DNA of 64,000 bases from Amycolatopsis camponoti (GTDB lineage Bacteria; Actinomycetota; Actinomycetes; Mycobacteriales; Pseudonocardiaceae), in assembly GCF_902497555.1 (NCBI RefSeq), contig NZ_CABVGP010000004.1, positions 310,001 to 374,000 of the forward strand, written 5' to 3'. A program made the translations under genes and the position numbers. Positions 43,852 to 51,799 of this stretch are shown piece by piece (position 1 is the stretch's first letter; each line of letters starts with the position of its first letter). The notes under the pieces are model-generated. The model saw only the letters and a list, made by a program, of their open reading frames with translations. It was not told where the DNA came from and made no database searches.

Positions 43852-44000
43852 GCGGCCTTTCGGTATCTCGACGACTTGGCGCAGCCCGATCACGCTGTGT
43901 CAAGGGGGCGCTTCTCGCCTGACCGCCGTTGACTTGCTCGGTCGCCCCTTTACGCGGCGTGATAGCCCTCTGGGAGGTCGTCGAGATACCGTTTGGCCGC
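43852..44000. repeat. inverted repeat with 15-bp perfect core arms
   Basis: CGGTATCTCGACGAC (43861-43875) is repeated in inverse as GTCGTCGAGATACCG (43977-43991). Outside the core, GCGGCC is also shared after a three-base mismatch, giving arms of about 24 bp (43852-43875 and 43977-44000) separated by 101 bases. It could be recombinase arm sites or the remnant ends of a small element. Confidence 0.65.
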
Positions 44001-44125
44001 ACACGGACGCAACCGCCGCGCACGTCCCGGCCGTCTCGATGATCTGCCCGTCCGGCGAGGACATCTCTTCTTCTTGAGCCCGGCCCCCGGTGGCGAGCAT
44101 GGCGGCGTGATGATCAGCCCCGGGG

Positions 44126-44145
44126 CATGTGGGCAGAATGTGGGC
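44126..44145. repeat. 20-bp direct repeat, right copy
   Basis: Second copy of CATGTGGGCAGAATGTGGGC (see 42548-42567), 81 bases from the tRNA-Pro 3' end. Confidence 0.75.
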
Positions 44146-44186
44146 AGCCCCGGGGCTGAGTCGCGTCCGGAGCTGCCTCGGGAATG

Positions 44187-44217
44187 AAAAAGCCACGTCC
44201 ACCTGAGTGAACGTGGC
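44187..44217 (-). terminator. intrinsic terminator of tRNA-Pro
   Basis: On the minus strand, GCCACGT (44217-44211) pairs with ACGTGGC (44198-44192), extended by partial pairing of the 12 bases between, and is followed by TTTTT. It starts 8 bases after the tRNA 3' end. Confidence 0.75.
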
Positions 44218-44225
44218 CGATCCGG

Positions 44226-44299
<74 letters not shown>

Positions 44300-44413
44300 G
44301 ACCCGCACTCGCTGAGTGCGTGAGAAGTACTTTAGCGTGCCCGCCGAACCACCCTGCGCGCGGGGTCCTGATCCGCCTGACCTGCGCAAACAGGTCAGGC
44401 GGGCTCGGGGGGC

Positions 44414-45586
44414 TCACGCAGCGTTGCCGGCGTGGGTCAGCGTCTGCCACGCCACGAACAGGTTGTTCGAACCCGCCGGGCGCTGGCGCTCCGTCAGCGT
44501 CTGCGTGTTCGCCATCGCGATGCCCAAGCGCGTGTGCAGCGCGTTGAAGCCCACCTCCGTCACCGGGCCCAGGCCCAGCTTCAACGAACCGCCGCAGAGC
44601 CAGGACGGCACCGCCGTGCCCAGCTGGTACTTCGACTGGAACCCCAGCGCTTGGCGCAGGCGCTCGCCCACGTCCGTTCCGTACACGTCCTGGCCCTGGA
44701 TGCGCAGCGTCTCCGCCACGTCCGCGATCGCCGCTATTCCGTAGCCCGTGTGGGTGAAGTCGCGGCAGGTCTCCTGCGTGAGGCCGTCCACGAACGTTCC
44801 CTGGCCCTGCCAATAGCCGACGATCTGATCCCTGGTCGACAACCCGCTGCCCGGGACCGTCTTGGGCAACGATCCGTCGGAGGACAGGTACACGTAGGCC
44901 GCGACGCGGTTGCGGTAGCGGGTCACCGCCTTGTCGAAGTTCGTCTTGTCCTCCAGGAACACCGAGATGCCGACCGCGGCCTCCATCATGGACAGTTCCC
45001 AGTTGCCGTTGCTGTTGCTGCCGTTGATGATTTTGTTCAGGTAGACATTGCGCAGCATCGTGCCGAAACGGCCTGAGTTCGGCCAGCTCGTGTACGTGTA
45101 CTTGATGATCTCCGCCGCGCGCGGCCAGGACGAGCCCGCCCAGCCCGTCTGCAGGGGCGCGTTGCTGTTGGTGTGACTCGTGATCGTCGCCGACCACGCG
45201 TCCATCAGCGCGATCGCTTTCTGCGCGTAGCGGGCGTCGCCGGAGATGTACCAGATCAGGGCGTCCGTGTACGCCGCGATCGCGTCTTCGCGCTCGTCCG
45301 TGCAGCCGTAGTTCGGGTTCGAGTACGAGCCGCATTCGACGACCGCGCGTGGCTTCGGTGTCCGCGAAAGCGATGCGTACGCACTCGCTTTGGCTTGGTC
45401 GTAAGCGGCTTTCCACGGCTGGGCACCGGCGTTCACCTGCGCCTTCACGAAGTCCAGCTGCGGGCGGCTGACCAGCACGCCCGGGTGCGTGAACGTCGCC
45501 GGCGCCGCGGGGGCCGGGGTGGCGACGAGGCCCAGGGCCAGCGGGACCGAGAGGGCGAGGGTCAGGACTTTTCTCAAGCGGGACAT
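44414..45586 (-). CDS. secreted alginate-lyase-family protein
   Basis: A 390-residue precursor with signal peptide (VLTLALSVPLALGLVATPAPAAPA). The mature part is an (alpha/alpha) toroid of the alginate_lyase family: THPGVLVSRPQLDFVKAQVNAGAQPWKAAYDQAK, SGDARYAQKAIALMDAWSATITSHTNSNAPLQTGWAGSSWPRAAEIIKYTY, NGNWELSMMEAAVGISVFL and ETCRDFTHTGYGIAAIADVAETLRIQG. The NW/E and RDxTHTxYG motifs are the family's catalytic positions. It would depolymerise a uronic-acid polysaccharide, though members acting on other polymers exist. A dre-like site lies 68 bases upstream of its start, linking it to GlcNAc/DasR control. Confidence 0.85.
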   Translation of the reverse strand: MSRLRKVLTLALSVPLALGLVATPAPAAPATFTHPGVLVSRPQLDFVKAQVNAGAQPWKAAYDQAKASAYASLSRTPKPRAVVECGSYSNPNYGCTDEREDAIAAYTDALIWYISGDARYAQKAIALMDAWSATITSHTNSNAPLQTGWAGSSWPRAAEIIKYTYTSWPNSGRFGTMLRNVYLNKIINGSNSNGNWELSMMEAAVGISVFLEDKTNFDKAVTRYRNRVAAYVYLSSDGSLPKTVPGSGLSTRDQIVGYWQGQGTFVDGLTQETCRDFTHTGYGIAAIADVAETLRIQGQDVYGTDVGERLRQALGFQSKYQLGTAVPSWLCGGSLKLGLGPVTEVGFNALHTRLGIAMANTQTLTERQRPAGSNNLFVAWQTLTHAGNAA

Positions 45587-45653
45587 GGCTCTCCTCGAGA
45601 CGGCGTTGTCCTTGAAGGGAGGTGGTTCACCAGCGCGCTGTCCCGACAGTCTC

Positions 45654-45667
45654 ATGGTCCAGACCAT
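45654..45667. promoter_or_regulatory. dre-like DasR site upstream of alginate-lyase gene
   Basis: ATGGTCCAGACCAT is a palindrome except for its central CA. It matches the DasR consensus core TGGTCTAGACCA at 11 of 12 positions and lies upstream of the alginate-lyase start. Confidence 0.65.
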
Positions 45668-45726
45668 CGTCAGTCAAGAAGCGGGATGCCCTTTCTTCGT
45701 CTCCTGAAGAAAAGAGCCGGAAAATG

Positions 45727-45770
45727 TTCAGCCCGCTGAACGGAAAACGCCTTCCGTTCAGCGGGCTGAA
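45727..45770 (-). terminator. 19-bp perfect hairpin terminator of chitinase gene
   Basis: TTCAGCCCGCTGAACGGAA (45727-45745) and its exact inverse (45752-45770) enclose a six-base loop. It starts 12 bases after the chitinase stop and is followed on the minus strand by CATTTTCC. Confidence 0.85.
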
Positions 45771-45781
45771 TTACCGTGCCA

Positions 45782-48037
45782 TTAGCCGAGACCCGCGCTG
45801 ACGGCGTTCATCAACGTCCCGGTGTCACCCGACATCTCCCACGCCATCACGCCGAGCAGGCCGCGCTGCTTCAGCCACGTCGTCTTCAGCCCGATCGACC
45901 AAGCGTCGTCGAACGTCCACCACTGGCCGCCGTTGCCCGTGTAGCACGACGTCGCCACCGCCGCCGTGTCGTGGTGGACCGTGCACCCCGGCACGCTCGC
46001 CAGCAGGTTCGCGTACCCGCGGGTCCCCGCTTCCTCGGCGAACTGCCCCGGCGCGGCCCCGGTCGCCGACTGCCATTCGCCGCTCTTGCCGCCGTCCGCC
46101 ACGCCCTGCCAGCCTCGTCCGTAGAACGCCAACCCCAAGGTCAGCCGCCGTGGGTCGACGCCCGCGTTCGTGTACGCGTTGATCGCCGCTTCCGCGCTGA
46201 AGTGGAAGTTGTACGGGTCGTCCGCGTCCGCGTACAGGTTGCCCTGGTGCCCGGTGCGGTTCGGCTCCCACGAGTTGTCGCTGCCCGAACCGTGGAAGTC
46301 GTACCCCTGCACGTTCGCCACGTCCAGGTAGCTGAACACCTTCGACAGGTCCCAGCCGGAGGCCACCTTGGCCGGGTCCGCCGGCGTGAACGCGTGCAGC
46401 TGGTACCGCTTGCCGGTCGTCGCACCGTACGCGTCGAGCTGCGCGCGGAACTCGGCCAGCAACGCCGTCAGGTTGTTCTTGTCGTTCGGGCTCCAGTGGT
46501 TGCCCGGGTGGCCGTCGGCGCTCGCCGGCCACTCCCAGTCGAGGTCGATGCCGTCGAAGAGGTCGGCCGCCGTGCCCGGGCCGCCCGCGCCGCCGTAGGT
46601 CGCGAGGTTGCCCTTGATCCACGTGTCGAGGCACGACGCGACGAACTTCTTGCGCGACGCGTCCGTGGCCGCGACGTCCGAGAAGTACTTCGAATACGTC
46701 CAGCCGCCCAGCGAGACCAGCACCTTCAGGTTCGGGTGCTTCGCCTTGAGCTTCTTGAGCTGGTTGAAGTTGCCGCGCAACGACTCCCAGCCCGTGTCGG
46801 CCACGCCGTCCACCGACTGCGCCGCCGCGAACGGCCGCGAGTAGTCGGCTTCGGCGTCACCCGCGCCGTCACCCTGGTTGGGATCCTGCGGGTTCGCGGT
46901 CGTGCCCTTCGTGACGCCGGAGAGGCACGTCAGGTTCACCGGGTCGATGTTCTCGAAGGCGTACAGCAGGTGCGTCAGCTTCGCCGCCGCGCCCGACGTC
47001 TCGAGGTTTTTGACGAAGTACTGGCGCCCGTAGATGCCCCACTGCACGAAGTACCCGACCTTCGCGTAGCCCGCGACGATGTCGCCGGTCCGCGCGGTCA
47101 CCGCGGCACTCGGCGCGGACACGTTGTCGTAGCCGTCCCGGGCGCGCACCGTGAAGGTGTACGAAGTGGACGGTGCCAGCCCCGTCACGACGGCGGACGT
47201 CGTGGTCACCGTGGTCGCCAGGGTGGAACCGCGGTAGACGTCGTAGCTGACCACGCCGGTGTTGTCCGTCGACGCCGTCCAGGTGAGGGAGACGCTGCCC
47301 GAGTCGGCGGCTGTCGAGCGCAGGCCGCTCGGCGCGGACGGCGGGGAAGTGTCGTCGGCCGGGTTGTTGGTCGTCACGGCCAGGGCCGCGCTCGCCGCGG
47401 ACGTCGTGCCCTTGGAGTCCTTGGCCTTCACCGTGAACGAGTACGCGGTACCCGGCGTGAGCCCGCTGATCGTGGCGCTCGTCCCGGTCACCGACGCGGC
47501 CAAGGCCGTGCCCTGGTAGACGTCGTAGCCGGTCACCGGGAGCGATCCGGCCGTCGAGGCGTTCCAGGCCAGCGCGACCGTCTTGGTCGTCTTCGCGACC
47601 AGCCGCAGGTTGGCCGGCGCGCCCGGGGGAGTGTCGGGTGAACCGTCGCAGTTCGCGTTGTCGACGCGGCACTGCGCCGGCGTCGCCGCCGCGCTGAGCC
47701 GGAAGGTCGGGCTGTACGGGTAGGTGGTGCGGCCCGGCGCCAGTGTCGCGATGTAGTACGCCGGGGTGACCGTGACCTGGGTGCCGTTCTGCGTCACCGT
47801 GCCGTTTTCGCCGGTCGAGGCGGTGACGCCGGCGGGCAGCGTGAAGGTGATCGCCCAGTTGCTCACCGAGGCGGTCCCGGTGTTGGCGACGGTGTAGGTG
47901 CCGGTGGTGCCGCTCATCGCCAGGGTGGCGGTCAGCGAACCGGCCGCGGCAGCGGGTGGCGCGAGCGCCGCGACGCCGCCGGTGGCGATCAGTACGGCGG
48001 CGAGCGCGGAGCGTAGTCGTGCGGGAGTGCGTCTCAT
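45782..48037 (-). CDS. secreted GH18 chitinase with CBM2-like and two FN3 domains
   Basis: A 751-residue precursor; ATG 48037 starts a signal peptide (LRSALAAVLIATGGVAALAPPAAAA). Domain order: CBM2-like beta-sandwich (about 32-130, TGTYTVANTGTASVSNWAITFTLPAG), FN3 (about 150-230), FN3 (about 240-325), then GH18 (about 335-751). The active-site strand is DGIDLDWEWP with catalytic Glu502, preceded by KVLVSLGGWTYS and followed by YDFHG. It hydrolyses chitin to chito-oligosaccharides. Two perfect dre sites lie just upstream, so it is probably repressed by DasR and induced by GlcNAc metabolites. Confidence 0.95.
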   Translation of the reverse strand: MRRTPARLRSALAAVLIATGGVAALAPPAAAAGSLTATLAMSGTTGTYTVANTGTASVSNWAITFTLPAGVTASTGENGTVTQNGTQVTVTPAYYIATLAPGRTTYPYSPTFRLSAAATPAQCRVDNANCDGSPDTPPGAPANLRLVAKTTKTVALAWNASTAGSLPVTGYDVYQGTALAASVTGTSATISGLTPGTAYSFTVKAKDSKGTTSAASAALAVTTNNPADDTSPPSAPSGLRSTAADSGSVSLTWTASTDNTGVVSYDVYRGSTLATTVTTTSAVVTGLAPSTSYTFTVRARDGYDNVSAPSAAVTARTGDIVAGYAKVGYFVQWGIYGRQYFVKNLETSGAAAKLTHLLYAFENIDPVNLTCLSGVTKGTTANPQDPNQGDGAGDAEADYSRPFAAAQSVDGVADTGWESLRGNFNQLKKLKAKHPNLKVLVSLGGWTYSKYFSDVAATDASRKKFVASCLDTWIKGNLATYGGAGGPGTAADLFDGIDLDWEWPASADGHPGNHWSPNDKNNLTALLAEFRAQLDAYGATTGKRYQLHAFTPADPAKVASGWDLSKVFSYLDVANVQGYDFHGSGSDNSWEPNRTGHQGNLYADADDPYNFHFSAEAAINAYTNAGVDPRRLTLGLAFYGRGWQGVADGGKSGEWQSATGAAPGQFAEEAGTRGYANLLASVPGCTVHHDTAAVATSCYTGNGGQWWTFDDAWSIGLKTTWLKQRGLLGVMAWEMSGDTGTLMNAVSAGLG

Positions 48038-48067
48038 GGCGGTTCTCCAAGCGACACGAGGGACAAG

Positions 48068-48081
48068 GTGGTCTAGACCAC
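48068..48081. promoter_or_regulatory. DasR-responsive element (dre), chitinase-proximal
   Basis: GTGGTCTAGACCAC is a perfect palindrome identical to the DasR core TGGTCTAGACCA, 31 bases upstream of the chitinase ATG. Confidence 0.88.
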
Positions 48082-48107
48082 GTCCGAATGTAACCCGCAC
48101 CGGATAA

Positions 48108-48121
48108 CCGGTCTAGACCAC
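48108..48121. promoter_or_regulatory. DasR-responsive element (dre), distal
   Basis: CCGGTCTAGACCAC is a second dre copy 40 bp from the first, one mismatch in the palindrome. Confidence 0.8.
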
Positions 48122-48182
48122 ATCGATCAAGACGAAACGGGCCCGCGCCCGAACGGTCGAAGCCGTTGTCCGAACGGAGGTT

Positions 48183-48962
48183 TCACCGCCCCGTGAAGGT
48201 CGCTTTCCCCGGTCCGTCGGCGAGGAACGACTTCACGGCGTTGCGGAGGTCTTCAGTCTCGAACAGCTCGGCGGCGATCGACGTGATGTTCGCGTTCGCC
48301 TCCGGGACACCGCCGGCGGAGAAGTGGTCGAGGACGCGCTTGGTCGCAGCGTGAGCGCGCGTCGGCCCCTCGGCGAGCCGGGCGGCGAAGGCACGGGCCG
48401 CGTCGTCGAAGCCGTCGTCGGCCAGGACGCGGTTGACGACGTTCCAGCGTTCGAGCGTCGCGGCGTCGTAGGTGTCCCCGGTCATCACGAACTCCTTGGC
48501 GCGGCCGACGCCGGCGCGCGCGGCGAGCCGCTGGGTGCCGCCCATGGTCGGCGTCAGCCCGACGACCTTCTCGACCAGCCCGAACTTCGCGCGCGACGCG
48601 GCGAGGAGGAGATCGCACGCCACGGCCACCTCGAACGCCCAGGTCAGGCAGAGGCCGTGCGCGGCGAACACCGTCGGGAACGGCAGGGCGGCGATCCGGT
48701 CCGGCACCGCGAGCATCTCGTCGAAGAGCACCTTCGCCTCGGCGGGCGAGCCCTGCGCGTCGAACAGCGAGACGTCTACGCCGCCGCTGACCACCTTGCC
48801 CTCGGCGCGGATCAGCAGCGCTCGCGCGGGCGACGTTTCCAGGGCGCCGATGGCGTCGGACAGGTCCGTTTGCAGCGAAGCCGTGTAGAGGTTCAACGGC
48901 GGAGCGTCGATCGTGAGGACGGCGAGCCCGCCGTCACGGTCGAGGCGGACCTGGTCGGTCAT
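48183..48962 (-). CDS. enoyl-CoA hydratase/isomerase-family protein
   Basis: A 259-residue crotonase-fold protein. The oxyanion-hole region is KVVSGGVDVSLFDAQGSP and the second is HGLCLTWAFEVAVACDLLLAASRAKFGLVEKVVGLTPTMGGTQRLAARAGVGRAKEFVMTGDTYDA. The usual GGG of the second oxyanion hole is LTW here, and one catalytic glutamate is present (GLVE), so activity may differ from hydratase. Start at ATG 48962, two bases after the PaaX stop, indicating co-transcription with that regulator. Confidence 0.9.
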   Translation of the reverse strand: MTDQVRLDRDGGLAVLTIDAPPLNLYTASLQTDLSDAIGALETSPARALLIRAEGKVVSGGVDVSLFDAQGSPAEAKVLFDEMLAVPDRIAALPFPTVFAAHGLCLTWAFEVAVACDLLLAASRAKFGLVEKVVGLTPTMGGTQRLAARAGVGRAKEFVMTGDTYDAATLERWNVVNRVLADDGFDDAARAFAARLAEGPTRAHAATKRVLDHFSAGGVPEANANITSIAAELFETEDLRNAVKSFLADGPGKATFTGR

Positions 48963-48964
48963 GT

Positions 48965-49876
48965 TCACCCTGCTTCTTCGGCGGCGACGATGTCGTCCCA
49001 ATACTGCTGGGCCTCCGGGCGCCAGTCGACGTGTTTGTGATGGAACAGCTCCGCCGCTTTCGTCCCGCTCCACTTCGCCGGCAGGAGCTCGGCGGGCAGC
49101 TGCGGGTCGAGGAACGGGAACCGCCGCCACTCGTGGACCAGCTCGGTCTGCGCGCGCAGCACCGCCCGGCCGCCGGTCGGGTGCAGGCCGGTGAACCGGT
49201 CGATGAAGTCCTCGTAGCGGTCCTTCAGCTCGGTGAGGTCCCAGGACCGCGCGACCATGGTCTCCTGCTCGCCGACCTCGCCGTAGCCGGCGGTGAAGGA
49301 CATCGCCTGGGCGTCCAGGCCGAGCTCGCTGACGATCTGCTGGGCCTCCCGCTGGCGGCTGAGGTCCGGGCTGACCCACACGCCGGCGACGGGCGAGCCG
49401 AAGCCCGCCCAGGTCAGCCGCGTGCGCAGGCGGTGCCGCAGGTCGCGCTTGGCTTCCGGCACGGAGACGATGAGCATCAGCCACTGGCCGTTCCAGGGGC
49501 GCTCTTCGCGGCCGAACGCGTAGATCCGCTCGGCGCCCTCGGTCAGGAGACGGCGGCCCGGCGGCGTCAGCGACCAGCGCACCCGGCGCCCGACGCGCTC
49601 GGAGACCATCCAGCCCTCGGCGGCGGAGCGGGCCAGCGCCTGCCGCGCCGACTTCTCCTCGATGTCGAGGATGCCGAGCACCTCGACCAGCATCGACGTC
49701 CAGACCGGCGTGTCACGGGGCAGCGTGTACTCGCCGAGCACGGTCATCAGCAGCGACCGTGCGCTGGCGTGGCTGACCTCGCGGCGCCGGCTCACCGTGG
49801 GGCGGGGCGCGGAGGGGCGGCCTTCCCTCGGTTTCGGCCTGCGGCCGAGGGTGACCGGGGGAGCGGATTCGCCCAT
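48965..49876 (-). CDS. PaaX-family transcriptional repressor
   Basis: A 303-residue protein. A basic, Pro/Arg-rich 35-residue N-terminal extension precedes a winged HTH (about 36-100: HASARSLLMTVLGEYTLPRDTPVWTSMLVEVLGILDIEEKSARQALARSAAEGWMVSERVGRRVRWSLT), then the PaaX central/C-terminal domain (WLMLIVSVPEAKRDLRHRLRTRLTWAGFGSPVAGVWVSP, FLDPQLPAELLPAKWSG). PaaX proteins sense aryl- or acyl-CoA. The coupled enoyl-CoA hydratase is the likely target. The extension may reflect a late true start. Confidence 0.92.
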   Translation of the reverse strand: MGESAPPVTLGRRPKPREGRPSAPRPTVSRRREVSHASARSLLMTVLGEYTLPRDTPVWTSMLVEVLGILDIEEKSARQALARSAAEGWMVSERVGRRVRWSLTPPGRRLLTEGAERIYAFGREERPWNGQWLMLIVSVPEAKRDLRHRLRTRLTWAGFGSPVAGVWVSPDLSRQREAQQIVSELGLDAQAMSFTAGYGEVGEQETMVARSWDLTELKDRYEDFIDRFTGLHPTGGRAVLRAQTELVHEWRRFPFLDPQLPAELLPAKWSGTKAAELFHHKHVDWRPEAQQYWDDIVAAEEAG

Positions 49877-50019
49877 GCTGTTTCACCTCACTGCGCGGGG
49901 ACATCGACAACCGAACAGGGTACCCACACTGAGTGATCAAAGCGCCACCGGACACACACAGCCGGTGGCTTTGACCATGATCTGACAGTTCAGCACGTGG
50001 CCGTAGACTTGGCCACCTC

Positions 50020-51657
50020 ATGAGCGCAACTCTCGTCGCGAAGGACCTGGCCGCGGGCCACGGTGACCGCATCCTCTTCTCCGGCCTCGATCTCGTCGTA
50101 GCTCCCGGCGACGTCGTCGGCCTGGTCGGCGTCAACGGCGCCGGCAAGTCGACGCTCCTGCGGACGCTGGCCGGGCTCGCCAAACCCGATGACGGCGAGA
50201 TCCGGCTGAACCCGCCCACCGCGACCGTCGGGCACCTGCCGCAGGAACCCGAGCGGCGGGAAGGTGAGTCGGTGCGGGCGTTCCTGGCGCGCCGCACCGG
50301 CGTGTCGGCGGCGCAGGCGGACCTCGACTCGGCAACCTCGGCGCTGACCGCCGGCGAGGCCGGGGCGGACGACCGCTACGCCGTGGCGCTGGACCGCTGG
50401 CTCGACCTGGGTGGCGCCGACCTCGACGAGCGCGCCGCCGAAGTGGCCGCCGACCTGGGGCTCGCCGTCGACCTGGACCAGCCGATGACGTCGCTCTCGG
50501 GCGGGCAGGCCGCCCGCGCCGGGCTCGCGTCGCTGCTGCTGAGCCGCTACGACGTCTTCCTCCTCGATGAGCCCACCAACGACCTCGACCTGGACGGGCT
50601 GGCGCGGCTGGAGCGGTTCGTGTCCGGCCTGCGGTCGGCGACCGTCCTGGTCAGCCACGACCGCGAGTTCCTGGCCCGGACCGTCGATCGCGTCGTCGAG
50701 CTGGACCTGGCCCAGCAGCAGGTCAACGTCTACGGCGGCGGCTACGAGGCGTACCTCGAAGAGCGCGAGGTCGCGCGCCGGCACGCGCGTGAGGAGTACG
50801 ACGAGTACGCCGACACGAAGGCGTCCCTCGAGGCACGCGGACGGATGCAGCGGGCGTGGATGGAGAAGGGCGTCAAGAACGCCCGCCGGAAGCAGCCCGA
50901 CAACGACAAGAACGCCCGGAAGTTCCGTGCGGAGGCCACCGAGAAACAGGCGTCGAAGGCCCGGCAGACCGACCGGATGATCGAGCGGCTGGACGTCGTC
51001 GAGGAGCCGCGCAAGGAGTGGGAGCTGCGGATGGAGATCGCCGCGGCCCCGCGGGCGGGCGCGGTGGTCGCGACCCTGCGCGGCGCGGTCGTCCGGCGTG
51101 GCGGGTTCACGCTCGGGCCGGTCGACCTGCAGATCGACTGGGCGGACAAGGTCGCCATCACCGGTGCGAACGGCTCCGGCAAGTCGACGTTGCTGGCCGC
51201 GCTCCTCGGCCGGGTCCCCGTCGACGAGGGCGACGCGACCCTCGGGCCCGGCGTGGTGGTCGGCGAGGTCGACCAGGCCCGGCAGCTGTTCCTGGGCGAC
51301 GTGCCGTTGGCCGAGGCTTTCGCGCGCGAGGTGCCTGAGCTGCCCGACGCCGAAGTTCGGACGTTGCTGGCCAAGTTCGGTCTCAAGGCCGCGCATGTGC
51401 TGCGTTCCGCGGCGACGCTCTCGCCGGGGGAACGGACGCGGGCCGCTTTGGCTCTGTTGCAGGCGCGTGGGGTGAATCTGCTGGTGCTGGACGAGCCGAC
51501 CAACCACTTGGACCTGCCGGCGATCGAGCAGCTCGAGGCGGCGCTGGACAAGTACCCGGGCACGCTGCTGCTGGTGACGCATGACCGGCGGATGCTCGAC
51601 GCCGTGCACGTCGGCCGACGGCTTGAGGTTGATGGTGGGAAGGTCCGCGAGCTGTGA
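50020..51657 (+). CDS. ABC-F family ATPase
   Basis: A 545-residue soluble protein with two ABC cassettes and no membrane domain. Walker A motifs are GVNGAGKST (about residue 38) and GANGSGKST (about 385); signature motifs are SLSGGQAARAGL and TLSPGERTRAAL; Walker B are VFLLDEPTNDLDLD and LLVLDEPTNHLDL. A charged, basic interdomain linker (about 255-330, KNARRKQPDNDKNARKFRAEATEKQASKARQTDRM) is the ribosome-probing PtIM of ABC-F proteins. They rescue or protect ribosomes; antibiotic-resistance members exist, but nothing here identifies a drug. Confidence 0.92.
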   Translation: MSATLVAKDLAAGHGDRILFSGLDLVVAPGDVVGLVGVNGAGKSTLLRTLAGLAKPDDGEIRLNPPTATVGHLPQEPERREGESVRAFLARRTGVSAAQADLDSATSALTAGEAGADDRYAVALDRWLDLGGADLDERAAEVAADLGLAVDLDQPMTSLSGGQAARAGLASLLLSRYDVFLLDEPTNDLDLDGLARLERFVSGLRSATVLVSHDREFLARTVDRVVELDLAQQQVNVYGGGYEAYLEEREVARRHAREEYDEYADTKASLEARGRMQRAWMEKGVKNARRKQPDNDKNARKFRAEATEKQASKARQTDRMIERLDVVEEPRKEWELRMEIAAAPRAGAVVATLRGAVVRRGGFTLGPVDLQIDWADKVAITGANGSGKSTLLAALLGRVPVDEGDATLGPGVVVGEVDQARQLFLGDVPLAEAFAREVPELPDAEVRTLLAKFGLKAAHVLRSAATLSPGERTRAALALLQARGVNLLVLDEPTNHLDLPAIEQLEAALDKYPGTLLLVTHDRRMLDAVHVGRRLEVDGGKVREL

Positions 51658-51686
51658 CGTTGCTGCTTCCGGCTGGGCGGCGTTGC

Positions 51687-51786
51687 TGAGCAGTGCTCTC
51701 GAACCGGGGCACTGGTCGCGGCCGCGAGTGAGCGGTGCTCTCGAGTCTGGGCGGCGCTCGCCAGCGCCGGTGAGCAGTGCTCTCGC
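51687..51786. repeat. 42-bp-period tandem repeat
   Basis: TGAGC(A/G)GTGCTCTCG recurs at 51687, 51729 and 51771, exactly 42 bp apart. Only the 15-16-bp core is conserved; the remaining 26 bases of each unit differ. It fills the gap between the ABC-F stop and the permease stop. Confidence 0.75.
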
Positions 51787-51799
51787 GGGGAAGCGCTGC

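Larger units (their letters stand above)
43774..44225. other. gene-free right flank of the AbiTii island
   Basis: The 452-base gap before tRNA-Pro has no credible gene. It contains a long-spaced inverted repeat (43852-43875 and 43977-44000), the second copy of the 20-bp direct repeat (44126-44145) and the tRNA terminator (44192-44217). Confidence 0.6.

Noticed and set aside
49920..50000. PaaX operator near TGATCAAAG and TTTGACCATGATC
   Set aside because: The two half-like elements do not form a convincing palindrome; too weak to annotate.
51687..51786. CRISPR array
   Set aside because: Only three repeats with 15-16-bp cores and no cas genes; the period fits a minisatellite better.
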